Shown: positions 1 through 7,893, counted from the first letter of the stretch. The stretch is DNA of 37,526 nucleotides from Flavobacteriales bacterium (GCA_013214205.1 JABSPQ010000037.1:1-37526), one strand, 5' to 3'. Notes: generated from the letters alone by a model not told the origin. Translations and numbers: made by a program.

Positions 1-218
1 GAATGATTGGAGAGCCTATCAGAGAAACACATATTTTTGACTTCTTTAATTCTATTTTCACTAGCATCGCCTCTTTTCACATAAATTTTAAGATAAATTT
101 CACGGGCATCTTGCTCTGGCAAATTACTAACGAAGTGTCTGATATTCATTCCTAAACCTGTGCTTTCGGTTCTGTCCTTTAGATTAGCAAAGTAAATAAT
201 TAGAAGAAAATAGACTGT
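1..218 (-). pseudogene. C-terminal part of an IS1380-type transposase, remnant
   Basis: The minus strand is open from 218 to the window edge. It reads NLKDRTESTGLGMNIRHFVS, then a stretch containing YLKIYVKRGDASENRIKE and FSDRLSNH. The FVSNL...IY..Y.KRG..ENRIKE.K....DRLS spacing matches the region around the last catalytic Glu of IS1380-family DDE transposases (the E of ENRIKE). The frame is closed by a TAG at 219-221, and no N-terminal two-thirds of a transposase is visible upstream, so this is a 5'-truncated copy. The rest of its C-terminus lies outside the window. Family assignment is from remembered motif layout, not a search. Confidence 0.65.
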
Positions 219-604
219 CTAAAAAGAGGTTTCTTGGATGATGCTCATATCTTCTAATTTTACTGATAAATAAAAAAGAATGGGGTGAACTCTGGTTCTG
301 TCTAGGCTAAAGGCCTTCAATGCGAATTAGTCCCCATTCTTTTATTCCAGTTGCAAGAACCATTTAGAATTTCAGACGTGAGGGGCTTTTAAAGGGCTGA
401 ATTCAAGTAATAAATGCAACTTTGGGGCTAAATAATAATTGATTCAATACACAAGTTTCATTCCCTTTCGCCACTCCGCTGTCCCCAGAACAGTATTAGA
501 ATCAGCAAGAGTATTGACGGATAGTTTTGTAAGTATGTCTCAATACTCAAAACTCCTTGGTCCTTCGAATCTTTTGTGAAGAAGGGTGCTCTATACTGTA
601 AAAG
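219..604. other. Non-coding stretch with several inverted repeats
   Basis: I see no convincing gene here. The stretch holds a long-armed inverted repeat at 274-343 (listed separately). A second pair is GAGTATTG at 509-516 with CAATACTC at 541-548. A third is AGTTTTG at 523-529 with CAAAACT at 547-553; the last two pairs share bases 547-548 and so cannot form fully together. The position between a transposase remnant and a tRNA gene suggests decayed mobile DNA, but that is inference. Confidence 0.5.
274..343. repeat. Inverted repeat, 12-bp arms
   Basis: AAAAGAATGGGG at 274-285 is the exact reverse complement of CCCCATTCTTTT at 332-343, with 46 nt between. Both outer sides run into T-rich sequence on their respective strands, so it could act as a weak two-way terminator. 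It could also be the end of a small non-autonomous element next to the IS1380 remnant. The loop contains a smaller GGC-TAAAG-GCC hairpin. Confidence 0.5.
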
Positions 605-688
605 TGCCCAGGACTGGACTCGAACCAGCACAATCTTTCAATCACCAGCCCCTCAAGCTGACGCGTCTACCAATTTCGCCACCTGGGC
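605..688 (-). tRNA. tRNA-Leu (anticodon GAG)
   Basis: On the minus strand the acceptor arms GCCCAGG and CCTGGGC pair fully. The anticodon stem is TCAGC/GCTGG around loop TTGAGGG, giving anticodon GAG. A long variable arm, as expected for a class II leucine tRNA, precedes the T arm GCTGG-TTCGAGT-CCAGT. The 3' CCA is not encoded; the discriminator base is A. It lies head to head with dapF, about 70 bp apart. Confidence 0.95.
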
Positions 689-705
689 AGGCTTTAAAAT
701 CGGCT

Positions 706-713
706 CAAAGTTA
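706..713 (-). promoter_or_regulatory. -7 box of the tRNA-Leu promoter
   Basis: The minus strand reads TAACTTTG, a perfect match to the Bacteroidota -7 consensus TAnnTTTG, 17 bp before the mature tRNA 5' end. A TTG lies 13 bp upstream, closer than the usual spacing, so the -33 element is uncertain. Confidence 0.6.
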
Positions 714-744
714 TATTAATATTTAACAATCTTTCTAAACCTAC

Positions 745-752
745 TATCTTTG
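745..752 (+). promoter_or_regulatory. -7 box of the dapF promoter
   Basis: TATCTTTG matches TAnnTTTG and ends 7 bp before the dapF ATG at 760. A start site about 6-7 nt downstream would fall at or next to the start codon, so the message would be leaderless or nearly so. No clear TTG is seen at the usual -33 distance. Confidence 0.55.
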
Positions 753-759
753 TTGCCCT

Positions 760-1545
760 ATGAAATTTGATTATTACAAATACGAAGGCACCGGCAACGA
801 TTTTATTATGATCGACAATCGTAATAAATTATTCGACACTTCTAACGTTGAGTTGATTAGAAGTTTGTGCGATAGAGAAAGCGGCATTGGTGCAGATGGA
901 TTCATTACTATCGAGAACGAGGAGGGCTACGATTTTAAAATGGTTTATTTTAATTCCGACGGCAACGAAAGCACCATGTGCGGCAATGGAGGCAGGTGCA
1001 TTATACATATGGCCCATACCATAGGAATAACAGAAATAGACACCAAATTTATAGCAATTGATGGAGCGCACGAGGGTGTTTTTAGCAACGATTCTACCAG
1101 GTTGAAAATGATGAACGTAACGGGCGTTAGGCAACATCAGTCCGATTTTATTCTGGATACAGGGTCACCACATTACGTTGTTTTTAAAGACGATATCGAT
1201 CAGTTAGATTTGGTTGAAGAGGGCCGAGCAATCCGATACAACGAAGAATTTAAAAGCGAAGGAATCAATGTAAACTTTGTAAGCAAGCAAGATGGATTTA
1301 TCAAAGTAAGAACCTACGAACGCGGAGTAGAGGACGAAACCTTATCGTGCGGAACAGGTTGTGTTGCTTCTGCAATCTCTGCTTCAATAGAAAGTGGGAG
1401 AGCAGGTAATGGATTTTTAATTCAAACCAAAGGCGGACAACTTTCTGTGAGTTTTAACGACGATGGCAATTCTAATTATTCGAATGTTTGGTTGGAGGGA
1501 CCAGTTATTATAGATCACCAAGGTACTTTTAATGACAACTTATAG
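760..1545 (+). CDS. dapF: Diaminopimelate epimerase
   Basis: DapF interconverts LL- and meso-diaminopimelate without a cofactor, the last step before meso-DAP is used for lysine and peptidoglycan. The 261-residue protein has the usual family length. The two catalytic cysteines are visible: C74 in MCGNGGRC and C197 in ETLSCGTGC. The N-terminal GTGNDFIMIDNR and the GIGADGFI motif are also typical. The ATG at 760 gives the standard family N-terminus. Its 3' end overlaps the likely start of the next gene (ATG at 1532) by 14 nt, and the following genes lead to mltG, so a cell-wall-leaning operon is plausible. Confidence 0.96.
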   Translation: MKFDYYKYEGTGNDFIMIDNRNKLFDTSNVELIRSLCDRESGIGADGFITIENEEGYDFKMVYFNSDGNESTMCGNGGRCIIHMAHTIGITEIDTKFIAIDGAHEGVFSNDSTRLKMMNVTGVRQHQSDFILDTGSPHYVVFKDDIDQLDLVEEGRAIRYNEEFKSEGINVNFVSKQDGFIKVRTYERGVEDETLSCGTGCVASAISASIESGRAGNGFLIQTKGGQLSVSFNDDGNSNYSNVWLEGPVIIDHQGTFNDNL

Positions 1546-2072
1546 TTTTAGCAACGTTTTAAAAGCCCTTCCTCAAGTTGGAAATAAAGGGATTTATATT
1601 TGGCATTTTTAATGCCGACAAAACACCGCCTCACTTGGGTTTTACTATAAATGGAAAATGTTTCTCGCTCTCACACAGTAAGATGGGTTGTGGTATTGAT
1701 GCCTCCATCCTTCACCGAACCATCGAATCGAAACAGATTCCAACTTTGTTTGTCGAGATAATTCAATCGAAAGAATCCGACATTCAGAGTAATATTGAAA
1801 TTACAACCAGCATTTTTGGTGAATACAAAGATCTCTCAAAAACAAAAGAGACTTGCATTACACCTCTAAAAAAGTCGTTAGAACAAATCATAAACTTTAC
1901 CTTAGCAGATTGCAATGTAATTTTCGATGTATTTAACAGGTGCAAGGAAGAGGATTGTGAACTAAAATACCATCAAATGCACTTAGACTATATGGTAATG
2001 GCAGGTGAATTTAAAATGGAACATTATAGTATAAAGGAAGTAAAAGATCGAATAGACAAACTGATAAATTAA
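1532..2072 (+). CDS. Unknown protein, single-base frameshift near the 5' end
   Basis: I cannot name this gene. The unbroken downstream frame (from a TTG at 1578) gives about 164 residues with no recognised domain. A better N-terminus lies one frame over: ATG at 1532 reads MTTYSFSNVLKALPQVGNKG then IYIWHF and hits TAA at 1610-1612. The switch point is a run of five T (1606-1610). With four T the frames join as IYIWHF-NADKTPPHLGF, which reads as one continuous protein of about 179 residues. So either the gene carries a one-base insertion, the sequence has a homopolymer error, or slippage is used. It sits in the dapF to mltG run, 2 bp before the GNAT gene. Confidence 0.7.
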
Positions 2073-2074
2073 AC

Positions 2075-2590
2075 ATGGAAGTAGGAGAATTATTGTACCT
2101 CAGAGATATTAAGCCAAGTGATGTAATAGCGTTGCACAAGTGGGAGAACGATCCTGAAGTTCAATTGCATGGAACGCAAAAAACAGGCATAACAGTTAAC
2201 GAGCTAAAAGAATATATATCTTCTATTAAAGATATTTATAGTGCCAAACAATTGCGTTTAATGATTGGTATTAAAAGAGGATTTGAAACCATAGGCACCA
2301 TCGATTTGTTTGATTTTAATGCAGAAGAAAAAACGGCAGGTGTAAGCATCTTAATAGCCGAAAAAAGACATAGAGAAAAAGGATATGGCAATGAGGCGCT
2401 TAAATTGCTTATTAAATACTCCAGAGAAACATTGAAAGTGTCGAGGTTGTTTTGCAATATTGCTGCAGATAACGAAATAAGCTTGAAACTCTTCGAAAAG
2501 AACGATTTTCGAGAGATAGAAGATAAATCGGAATGGTTTGGCGACGATACTTTTATTAACGACGATAATGTGAAGCAGCTTATAAGATAG
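2075..2590 (+). CDS. GNAT-family N-acetyltransferase (RimJ/RimL type)
   Basis: A 171-residue acetyltransferase of the Acetyltransf_3 kind. It opens with LRDIKPSDVIALHKWENDPE, typical of RimJ/RimL-like enzymes. The acetyl-CoA binding motif A is AEKRHREKGYGNEALKLLI at about residues 95-113, followed by CNIAADNEISLKLFEKNDF. The substrate (protein N-terminus, amino acid or other amine) cannot be told from sequence. It starts 2 bp after the preceding gene and its stop codon directly abuts the mltG start codon, so co-transcription and translational coupling are likely. Confidence 0.88.
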   Translation: MEVGELLYLRDIKPSDVIALHKWENDPEVQLHGTQKTGITVNELKEYISSIKDIYSAKQLRLMIGIKRGFETIGTIDLFDFNAEEKTAGVSILIAEKRHREKGYGNEALKLLIKYSRETLKVSRLFCNIAADNEISLKLFEKNDFREIEDKSEWFGDDTFINDDNVKQLIR

Positions 2591-3655
2591 ATGGCCAGCA
2601 GTATAAAAGGGAAGAAAACGTCGGTTTACCGCAAGGTAATGTGGGCATTTACGTTGCTCATTATGTTGTGCGGTACGGCAATGGCTTACGAGTTGTATTC
2701 CATGATTTATGCTCCACGAGTGTCCCTAGGCGATAAAGACACCGATTATTTATACATCCCATCCAATTCGAGTTTTGAAGATGTAATTAAGCTGTTGTAT
2801 CAACGAGAATTAATTAGCGACCAAACCTCTTTTAAATACTTGGCTTCTTGGAAAAACTACAAGGAAGTTCATTCGGGTAAATACATGATTAAAAAAGGCA
2901 TGAGTCATAACGATCTCGTAAACCTTTTAAGATCGGGTGTGCAGGAGCCCATTAAAGTGATAATAAACAACATTAGAACTGTTGAGGAGTTGGCTGGGAA
3001 GGTGGCAAAACAATTGGAGGCAGATTCTACTTCTATAGTAAGCTTGCTAAAAGATGCCAAGTACTTAAACAAAATCAACGTTAAAAAGATAGAGGTGTTA
3101 GCGCTTTTTATTCCGAACACCTACCAAATTTACTGGGATACATCGGCTAAGGAGTTTATAGAAAGAATGCAGGGCGAACACAAATGCTTTTGGACTTCCG
3201 ATAGAACTGATAAAGCCGAAAAGGCAGGATTAACTAAGGTTGAGGTTGCTGTACTAGCTTCTATTGTGCAGAAAGAAACAAGTAAAAAAGACGAAAAACC
3301 GAGAGTGGCTGGGGTTTATATGAATAGATTGGACAAGGGGATGAAGCTTCAGGCTGATCCTACTTTAATTTATGCGCTCGGCGACTTTTTAATTAAGCGT
3401 GTTTTAAACAAACACAAACTAATAGATTCTCCATACAACACATATATGTATGCGGGTTTACCTCCAGGGCCTATTTGCCTTTCAGAAATCTCTTCGATAG
3501 ATGCGGTTTTAAACTACGAAAGCCACAGTTATATATATTTCTGTGCAAAAGAAGATTTCTCTGGATACCATAACTTTGCAAAGACTTATGCGCAGCATTT
3601 GCTTAATGCACGGAGGTATCAGAGAGAATTGAATAAACGGAAGATACTGAGCTGA
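2591..3655 (+). CDS. mltG: Endolytic murein transglycosylase MltG
   Basis: MltG (YceG-like) cleaves nascent glycan strands at the membrane and helps set their length. The 354-residue protein has one N-terminal membrane helix (about residues 15-37), a LysM-like segment (about 50-115) and the catalytic domain. The catalytic glutamate is E229 in ASIVQKETSK, matching the conserved Glu of the family. MNRLDKGMKLQADPTLIYAL and YAGLPPGPI are signature stretches. The ATG follows the GNAT stop with no gap. Its placement downstream of dapF fits peptidoglycan metabolism. Confidence 0.95.
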   Translation: MASSIKGKKTSVYRKVMWAFTLLIMLCGTAMAYELYSMIYAPRVSLGDKDTDYLYIPSNSSFEDVIKLLYQRELISDQTSFKYLASWKNYKEVHSGKYMIKKGMSHNDLVNLLRSGVQEPIKVIINNIRTVEELAGKVAKQLEADSTSIVSLLKDAKYLNKINVKKIEVLALFIPNTYQIYWDTSAKEFIERMQGEHKCFWTSDRTDKAEKAGLTKVEVAVLASIVQKETSKKDEKPRVAGVYMNRLDKGMKLQADPTLIYALGDFLIKRVLNKHKLIDSPYNTYMYAGLPPGPICLSEISSIDAVLNYESHSYIYFCAKEDFSGYHNFAKTYAQHLLNARRYQRELNKRKILS

Positions 3656-3662
3656 CATTTTT

Positions 3663-3670
3663 TATCTTTG
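3663..3670 (+). promoter_or_regulatory. -7 box ahead of the sugar-phosphate mutase gene
   Basis: TATCTTTG matches the Bacteroidota -7 consensus TAnnTTTG and lies 5 bp before the tandem repeats and 43 bp before the ATG at 3714. Transcription would begin about at the start of the repeat array. No TTG stands at ideal -33 spacing. Confidence 0.5.
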
Positions 3671-3674
3671 TATT

Positions 3675-3710
3675 TACACAACTTAATACACAACTTAATA
3701 CACAACTTAA
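3675..3710 (+). repeat. Three tandem copies of a 12-bp unit
   Basis: TACACAACTTAA occurs three times without mismatch at 3675-3686, 3687-3698 and 3699-3710. A partial fourth copy (TACA) runs into the ATG of the mutase gene. The array fills almost the whole predicted 5' untranslated region. Confidence 0.95.
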
Positions 3711-3713
3711 TAC

Positions 3714-5126
3714 ATGACTAACACAAAAATCAAATTTGGAACGGACGGGTGGAGAGCAATTCTTGATACCGATTTTACAGAATCTAATGTAGCGCGCGTT
3801 GCAATTGCAGTAGAGCAATGGTTAAACGAAACAACTCCGAACGGAACAGTTGTAGTTGGCCACGATTGCCGTAGAGATGGTGAGCTATTCGCAGCTACCG
3901 TTGCCAAAGTGCTTTTAAAAGGTGGTATCAATGTTAAATTAGCTAAAGGTTTTGTAGCTACACCAATGGTTTCTTTGGGTGTAGTAGAAACCAAAGCCGA
4001 TTTAGGAATCATTATTACAGCAAGTCATAATCCTGCTTCATACAACGGTTTTAAAATTAAGGCATCTTTTGGTGGGCCTTTATTGTTGAAGAATATTGAT
4101 GAAATTGAAGTAATAATTCCAGACGAGAATACAATTGATTTAAATGCAATTGATTTGGATTCATTTTTGAGTTCTGGACAATTAGAAATTATTGATTTAG
4201 AAACCAATTACTGCGACCATATAGTTAAAAGTTTCGATCTTCAAGCCATTAAGGATTCGGGAATCAAGATTGCTTTTGACGCCATGTATGGGTCGGGGCA
4301 GAATGTATTAGAAAGAGTGCTTCCTGGACATAAATTGTTGCATTGTGTACACGATGATACTTTCCAAGGACAAGCACCAGAGCCAATCGACAAGAATCTA
4401 CAAGAGCTTGCCAACTTGATTAAAAACGACGATAATATTCATATTGGATTAGCTGTTGACGGCGATGCGGATAGAATTGGGTTGTACGATAGCGAAGGAA
4501 ACTTTGTTGATTCGCACCATATTATTTTGTTGCTCATCTGTTACTTCTATGATGTTAAAGGATTAAGAGGAGATGTTTGCTCAACGTTCTCTACATCTAG
4601 CAGAATTAAAACGCTTTGCGATCAATACGGCCTACACAACGAAGTGGTTAAAATCGGCTTTAAATATGTGTGCGAAGTAATGCTTAATAACGAAGTGTTA
4701 GTTGGTGGCGAAGAATCTGGTGGAATTGCTGTAACAGGTCATATCCTAGAAAGAGATGGTATCTGGATTGGTTTAGTATTGATTGAATACATGGCAAAAA
4801 CAGGCAAATCGTTACAAGAATTAATTGCAGAAGTTTACGCCAAAGTTGGAAGTTTCGCGTATGAAAGAAATGACCTTCACCTTGATGAAGCGCTTAAATT
4901 GAGCATTATTGAAAAATGTGGCAACGAAGAGTTCAAGAACTTTGGTTCTTATGAGGTGAAATCATTAGAGAAATTGGACGGATTTAAATACTTTTTCGAA
5001 AATGGCGATACATTGTTAATCAGACCTTCTGGTACTGAGCCTGTTTTGAGAACGTATGCAGAATCAAAAACAAGAGAAGAAGCATTCGCAGTACTTGAAG
5101 TAGTGGAGAAGGAACTATTGAATTAA
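3714..5126 (+). CDS. Phosphoglucomutase/phosphomannomutase (alpha-D-phosphohexomutase family)
   Basis: This 470-residue enzyme moves phosphate between C1 and C6 of a hexose phosphate. All four family signatures are present: the phosphoserine loop TASHNPASYNGFK (S104), the metal loop DGDADRIGLYD, the sugar-binding loop GGEESGGIA, and the C-terminal phosphate-binding RPSGTEPVLRTYAES. The N-terminal KFGTDGWRA is standard. Whether glucose or mannose phosphate (or both) is used cannot be decided here. The start is the ATG just after the 12-bp repeats. Its TAA overlaps the next ATG by one base. Confidence 0.93.
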   Translation: MTNTKIKFGTDGWRAILDTDFTESNVARVAIAVEQWLNETTPNGTVVVGHDCRRDGELFAATVAKVLLKGGINVKLAKGFVATPMVSLGVVETKADLGIIITASHNPASYNGFKIKASFGGPLLLKNIDEIEVIIPDENTIDLNAIDLDSFLSSGQLEIIDLETNYCDHIVKSFDLQAIKDSGIKIAFDAMYGSGQNVLERVLPGHKLLHCVHDDTFQGQAPEPIDKNLQELANLIKNDDNIHIGLAVDGDADRIGLYDSEGNFVDSHHIILLLICYFYDVKGLRGDVCSTFSTSSRIKTLCDQYGLHNEVVKIGFKYVCEVMLNNEVLVGGEESGGIAVTGHILERDGIWIGLVLIEYMAKTGKSLQELIAEVYAKVGSFAYERNDLHLDEALKLSIIEKCGNEEFKNFGSYEVKSLEKLDGFKYFFENGDTLLIRPSGTEPVLRTYAESKTREEAFAVLEVVEKELLN

Positions 5127-6139
5127 TGAAGCATTTAAACACAGGTATTTTATTTTTCATAATAACATGCCAGTCGATTTATGCTCAAGATATAGAAATG
5201 ACTTTAGCAGACTATACTACTGCTAAGGAAGAAACTTCTAAAAAAGGAAAACACACATCTGTACTTAAAACCAATTATTTAACTAAGAATTCCATTCCGA
5301 CTTCTTTAAATAAGAAAAAACTTATTGGCATCGTGGCTTCAGAAGTTGTTCTATATACTGGTGCGGTAGTTGGTTTACATCAGCTTTGGTACAACGATTT
5401 TGAAAAATCCAGCTTTCATTTCTTCAACGATAATCAACAGTGGAAGCAAATGGATAAGGTTGGTCATGCTTTTTCTGCTTATTATTTAGGCCGTTTGGGT
5501 ATGGATCTTTTCGACTGGACAGGCATGAAGCACGAAAAGGCATTTTGGATTGGGGGCAATGTGGCTACTGTAATTCTTACTACGATTGAAATGTACGACG
5601 GCTTTTCGGAAAACTGGGGTGCTTCACCTGGTGACATTATCGCTAATTTAAGTGGAACGGCATTATTGATTTCTCAAGAGCTACTTTGGAAACAACAAGT
5701 TGTAGTAATGAAATACTCGTTTCATACTTCGTATTACAATCAATTTAGGCAAGAATTGCTGGGACATAGTCTGGCAGAAAAAATGTTTAAAGACTACAAC
5801 GGGCAAACTTATTGGTTGTCGGGCAACTTGTCTACCATGATTAGTGAAGACACTAAAATTGGAGCACTAATTCCTAAATGGCTCAATGTTGCCGTTGGTT
5901 ATGGCGCTGATGGAATGGTTGGGGGAGAAGTCAATTTAATTAACGACTCACTTAATCTATATCCATACCGTCAATTTTATTTGTCGCTTGATATTGATTT
6001 TACGAGGATAAAAACCGAATCGAAAGCATTAAAAATATTATTAAAAGCAGTTAATATTATAAAAGTTCCTTTTCCGGCGGTTTATTTTAGTAAGCCTGGC
6101 GAGACGTTTAGAGTAAAACTCAAACCATTTTATTTTTAA
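5126..6139 (+). CDS. DUF2279-like envelope protein
   Basis: A 337-residue protein beginning with a signal peptide (about residues 1-20, ending near SIYAQ). The middle part, with WKQMDKVGHAFSAYYLGRLG followed by a hydrophobic stretch and GASPGDIIANLSG, resembles the DUF2279 family of predicted exported or outer-membrane-associated proteins in Bacteroidota. The C-terminal half has alternating aromatic strands that could be a small beta barrel. Function is not known. The ATG overlaps the mutase stop codon (TAATG), so translation is probably coupled. Confidence 0.72.
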   Translation: MKHLNTGILFFIITCQSIYAQDIEMTLADYTTAKEETSKKGKHTSVLKTNYLTKNSIPTSLNKKKLIGIVASEVVLYTGAVVGLHQLWYNDFEKSSFHFFNDNQQWKQMDKVGHAFSAYYLGRLGMDLFDWTGMKHEKAFWIGGNVATVILTTIEMYDGFSENWGASPGDIIANLSGTALLISQELLWKQQVVVMKYSFHTSYYNQFRQELLGHSLAEKMFKDYNGQTYWLSGNLSTMISEDTKIGALIPKWLNVAVGYGADGMVGGEVNLINDSLNLYPYRQFYLSLDIDFTRIKTESKALKILLKAVNIIKVPFPAVYFSKPGETFRVKLKPFYF

Positions 6140-6146
6140 AATTTCA

Positions 6147-6674
6147 ATGAAGGCAGGTGATAGAGTTCAGTTTTTGAATGAAAACGATGAAGGTGTTGTT
6201 GCTTCTGTATTAACTGCAGACAGAGTGATGGTTACCAATTCGGATGGTTTTGATATAGAGGTTGCCATCAAAGATTTGATTTTAAAGGATGATGAATGCA
6301 GCAATGATTTACTCATCCAAACTGTGCACATAGAACAGCAAATCTTCAGAAAAGAAAATAAGAAGCAGCATCAAGGAGAAGATTTTTGGGATCATGTATA
6401 TACGATTGATCTACACATTGAAGAAATTAGAAGTGACCATCGAAAGCTGAACGGTTTTGAAATGTTGATGTCTCAATTGAGTTACCTGAAAGACAAAATT
6501 GGAGAGGTTCAAAGGAAAGGACTCACCGAGTTTGTGGTTATTCATGGGGTTGGTACAGGGGCTCTTCGAGCTGAAGTAGCTCAGATTCTTAGCCTTGACA
6601 GTGACTTTGTTTACGATTCGGCATCTGCTACCAAATATGGAGATGGGGCAACACTTGTGCAGATAAAAAGTTAA
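6147..6674 (+). CDS. Smr/MutS2-type DNA-binding domain protein
   Basis: A 175-residue protein. The N-terminus (MKAGDRVQFLNENDEGVV) is the small beta domain found before Smr in Bacteroidota versions. The Smr domain covers about residues 87-175, with YTIDLHIEEI and the loop VVIHGVGTGALRAEV that contains the conserved HGxGxGxLR motif. Smr domains cut or bind branched DNA or mRNA; which applies here is unknown. The usual Bacteroidota relatives tend to be longer, so this is a short form. The stop codon (6672-6674) overlaps the predicted promoter of rnpB. Confidence 0.85.
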   Translation: MKAGDRVQFLNENDEGVVASVLTADRVMVTNSDGFDIEVAIKDLILKDDECSNDLLIQTVHIEQQIFRKENKKQHQGEDFWDHVYTIDLHIEEIRSDHRKLNGFEMLMSQLSYLKDKIGEVQRKGLTEFVVIHGVGTGALRAEVAQILSLDSDFVYDSASATKYGDGATLVQIKS

Positions 6675-6679
6675 TTTCG
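6655..6679 (+). promoter_or_regulatory. Likely rnpB promoter inside the end of the smr gene
   Basis: TTG at 6655-6657 is followed after 14 bp by TAATTTCG at 6672-6679, close to TAnnTTTG. A start 5-7 bp downstream would fall at about 6684, where the RNase P RNA P1 helix begins. The -7 box includes the smr stop codon. Confidence 0.4.
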
Positions 6680-6682
6680 CGG

Positions 6683-7059
6683 AACAAATCGTTCTATCGC
6701 CGTTCCGATTTATCGGAGAGGAGGAAAGTCCGGACAACGTAGAGCTCCATACTTCTTAACGGGAAGGCGCCATGTAATGTGGCGACAGATAGTGATGCAG
6801 AAAATAAACTACCATTACGCTTGCGTAATGGAAAAGGTGAAAAGGCGGGGTAAGAGCCCACCAGTGTATAAGGCGACTTATATAGCTATAAAACCTTATG
6901 GGTTGAAAGGCCAAATAAACCGGGACGGTTCGTTCGCGAACCAAAGAGCTGCTCGCTTTACTCGGAGGGTAGGTCGATATATCCTAACAGCAATGTTAGG
7001 AATAGATAAATGATAGAATGTTCCTTGCGGAATAACAGAATCCGGCTTATAGATTTGTA
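6683..7059 (+). ncRNA. rnpB: RNase P RNA, bacterial type A
   Basis: This is the catalytic RNA that matures tRNA 5' ends. The universally conserved core is present at both ends: GAGGAAAGTCCGGAC at 6721-6735 and ACAGAATCCGGCTTATAG at 7035-7052. P1 is formed by ACAAATC (6684-6690) with GATTTGT (7052-7058). GGGTAAGAGCCCACC at about 6848-6862 and the hairpin GGTTCGTTCGCGAACC near 6927 add support. Ends are set by P1 and may be off by a few bases. Confidence 0.96.
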
Positions 7060-7060
7060 A

Positions 7061-7094
7061 AATGCTGTCATCTTAGGATGGCGGCATTTTTTTT
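7061..7094 (+). terminator. Intrinsic terminator of rnpB
   Basis: AATGCTGTCATC and GATGGCGGCATT form a 12-bp stem (with G-T pairs) around loop TTAG, followed by eight T. It starts immediately after the RNase P RNA P1 helix. Confidence 0.93.
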
Positions 7095-7480
7095 GTGCCT
7101 ACTTCCCTGTACGTCATTCCGGCAAGCGCCTATCGAAGAAGGGGGAGCGAGATCACAACAGCTGGAAGGGTGTCAGGATTATTATGTAGCAATTGCTTAA
7201 TCCGCGCCAAATCTGCCTTCGAACTGTCCTATAATTATTAGCGTTACAAATTATAGATGTACAAACTTGTCAATATTTGGTCGGAAACCATTGGTATTGT
7301 TGTGATTCTGTAAGGTATAACCATTTGATTTCAGAATCTTTACTAGTGAAAAATTGAAAAATGAAAAGAATTGGCATTTTTCTTACGTCAGTTATATAAA
7401 CGCTAAGAATGCTTAAACTTTTGAACTTCCCACTAGTATTATTAATTAGAATTATTTGTGAAGGATTAGGAAGTAGAGTG
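7095..7480. other. Intergenic region, no gene seen
   Basis: The first part (about 7105-7175) is richer in G+C than its surroundings and starts with CGTCATTCCGGCAAGC. That resembles decayed copies of the CGTCATTCC... interspersed repeats found in many genomes; this is a weak resemblance. The remainder is AT-rich leader for the lipoprotein gene. I see no further coding frame or clear promoter. Confidence 0.4.
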
Positions 7481-7885
7481 ATGATGAAGATAATTGAGAA
7501 TAGTATGATAGTATTAGTGGTGCTGTCGACCACATTAATAATGGCATGTGGAGCCGAACAAGGCACATTGTCGGAACGAAAAATAATTGCCGATGGATTG
7601 CTTGCGCAGGAGTGTGAAATTGCAAAAAGAATGGCTGGCGATTACATTAGCAACGAAATGCTATCTGGCGCACTAGATATATTGGCAGAGCAATCGTGTG
7701 GTTGTGTTAAGGATATTTTAAGTGCTAACATGGCCAAAAAGTACTCATTAAGCGAACTCGAAAACTTTCAAGAGGATAATATGGATAAGCTTGCTGCTGT
7801 TCAGGGGCTTTTGAGAGAAAATAAAACTGAAGTTCGCAAGTGTTTTAATCTGTTCGAACACAACGGTATCTCTAGCTTAGATTAA
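7481..7885 (+). CDS. Small cysteine-rich lipoprotein of unknown function
   Basis: The frame is open from 7409, but the ATG at 7481 is the better start: it follows a purine-rich AGGAAG and begins a normal lipoprotein signal (MMKIIENSMIVLVVLSTTLI then MAC). The lipidated cysteine would be C23. The mature part is about 112 residues, helical and acidic, with further cysteines in QECE, SCGCV and RKC that could form disulfides or bind metal. I do not recognise a family. It stands alone, convergent with the aminotransferase gene 8 bp away. Confidence 0.72.
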   Translation: MMKIIENSMIVLVVLSTTLIMACGAEQGTLSERKIIADGLLAQECEIAKRMAGDYISNEMLSGALDILAEQSCGCVKDILSANMAKKYSLSELENFQEDNMDKLAAVQGLLRENKTEVRKCFNLFEHNGISSLD

Positions 7886-7893
7886 CTTCTTGT

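Noticed and set aside
3675-3710. Tandem repeats as a possible CRISPR array
   Set aside because: Units are 12 bp and directly adjacent, with no spacers and no cas genes nearby.
3603-3818. Minus-strand frame with a VLSC repeat
   Set aside because: The repeated peptide is only the translation of the 12-bp DNA repeat, and the frame overlaps two real genes.
6411-6737. Minus-strand frame across the end of smr and the start of rnpB
   Set aside because: Antisense to a recognised Smr domain and to the conserved RNase P core; its translation has no protein-like features.
6777-7013. Plus-strand reading frame of 78 codons
   Set aside because: It lies wholly inside the RNase P RNA, whose conserved core and paired ends are clear.
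7105-7175. GC-richer patch as a regulatory RNA
   Set aside because: It looks more like a worn interspersed repeat; no stable fold or terminator is associated with it.
7409-7480. Longer N-terminus for the lipoprotein gene
   Set aside because: The extra 24 residues would put a second hydrophobic segment before a complete lipoprotein signal; the ATG at 7481 has a purine-rich site and a normal signal.
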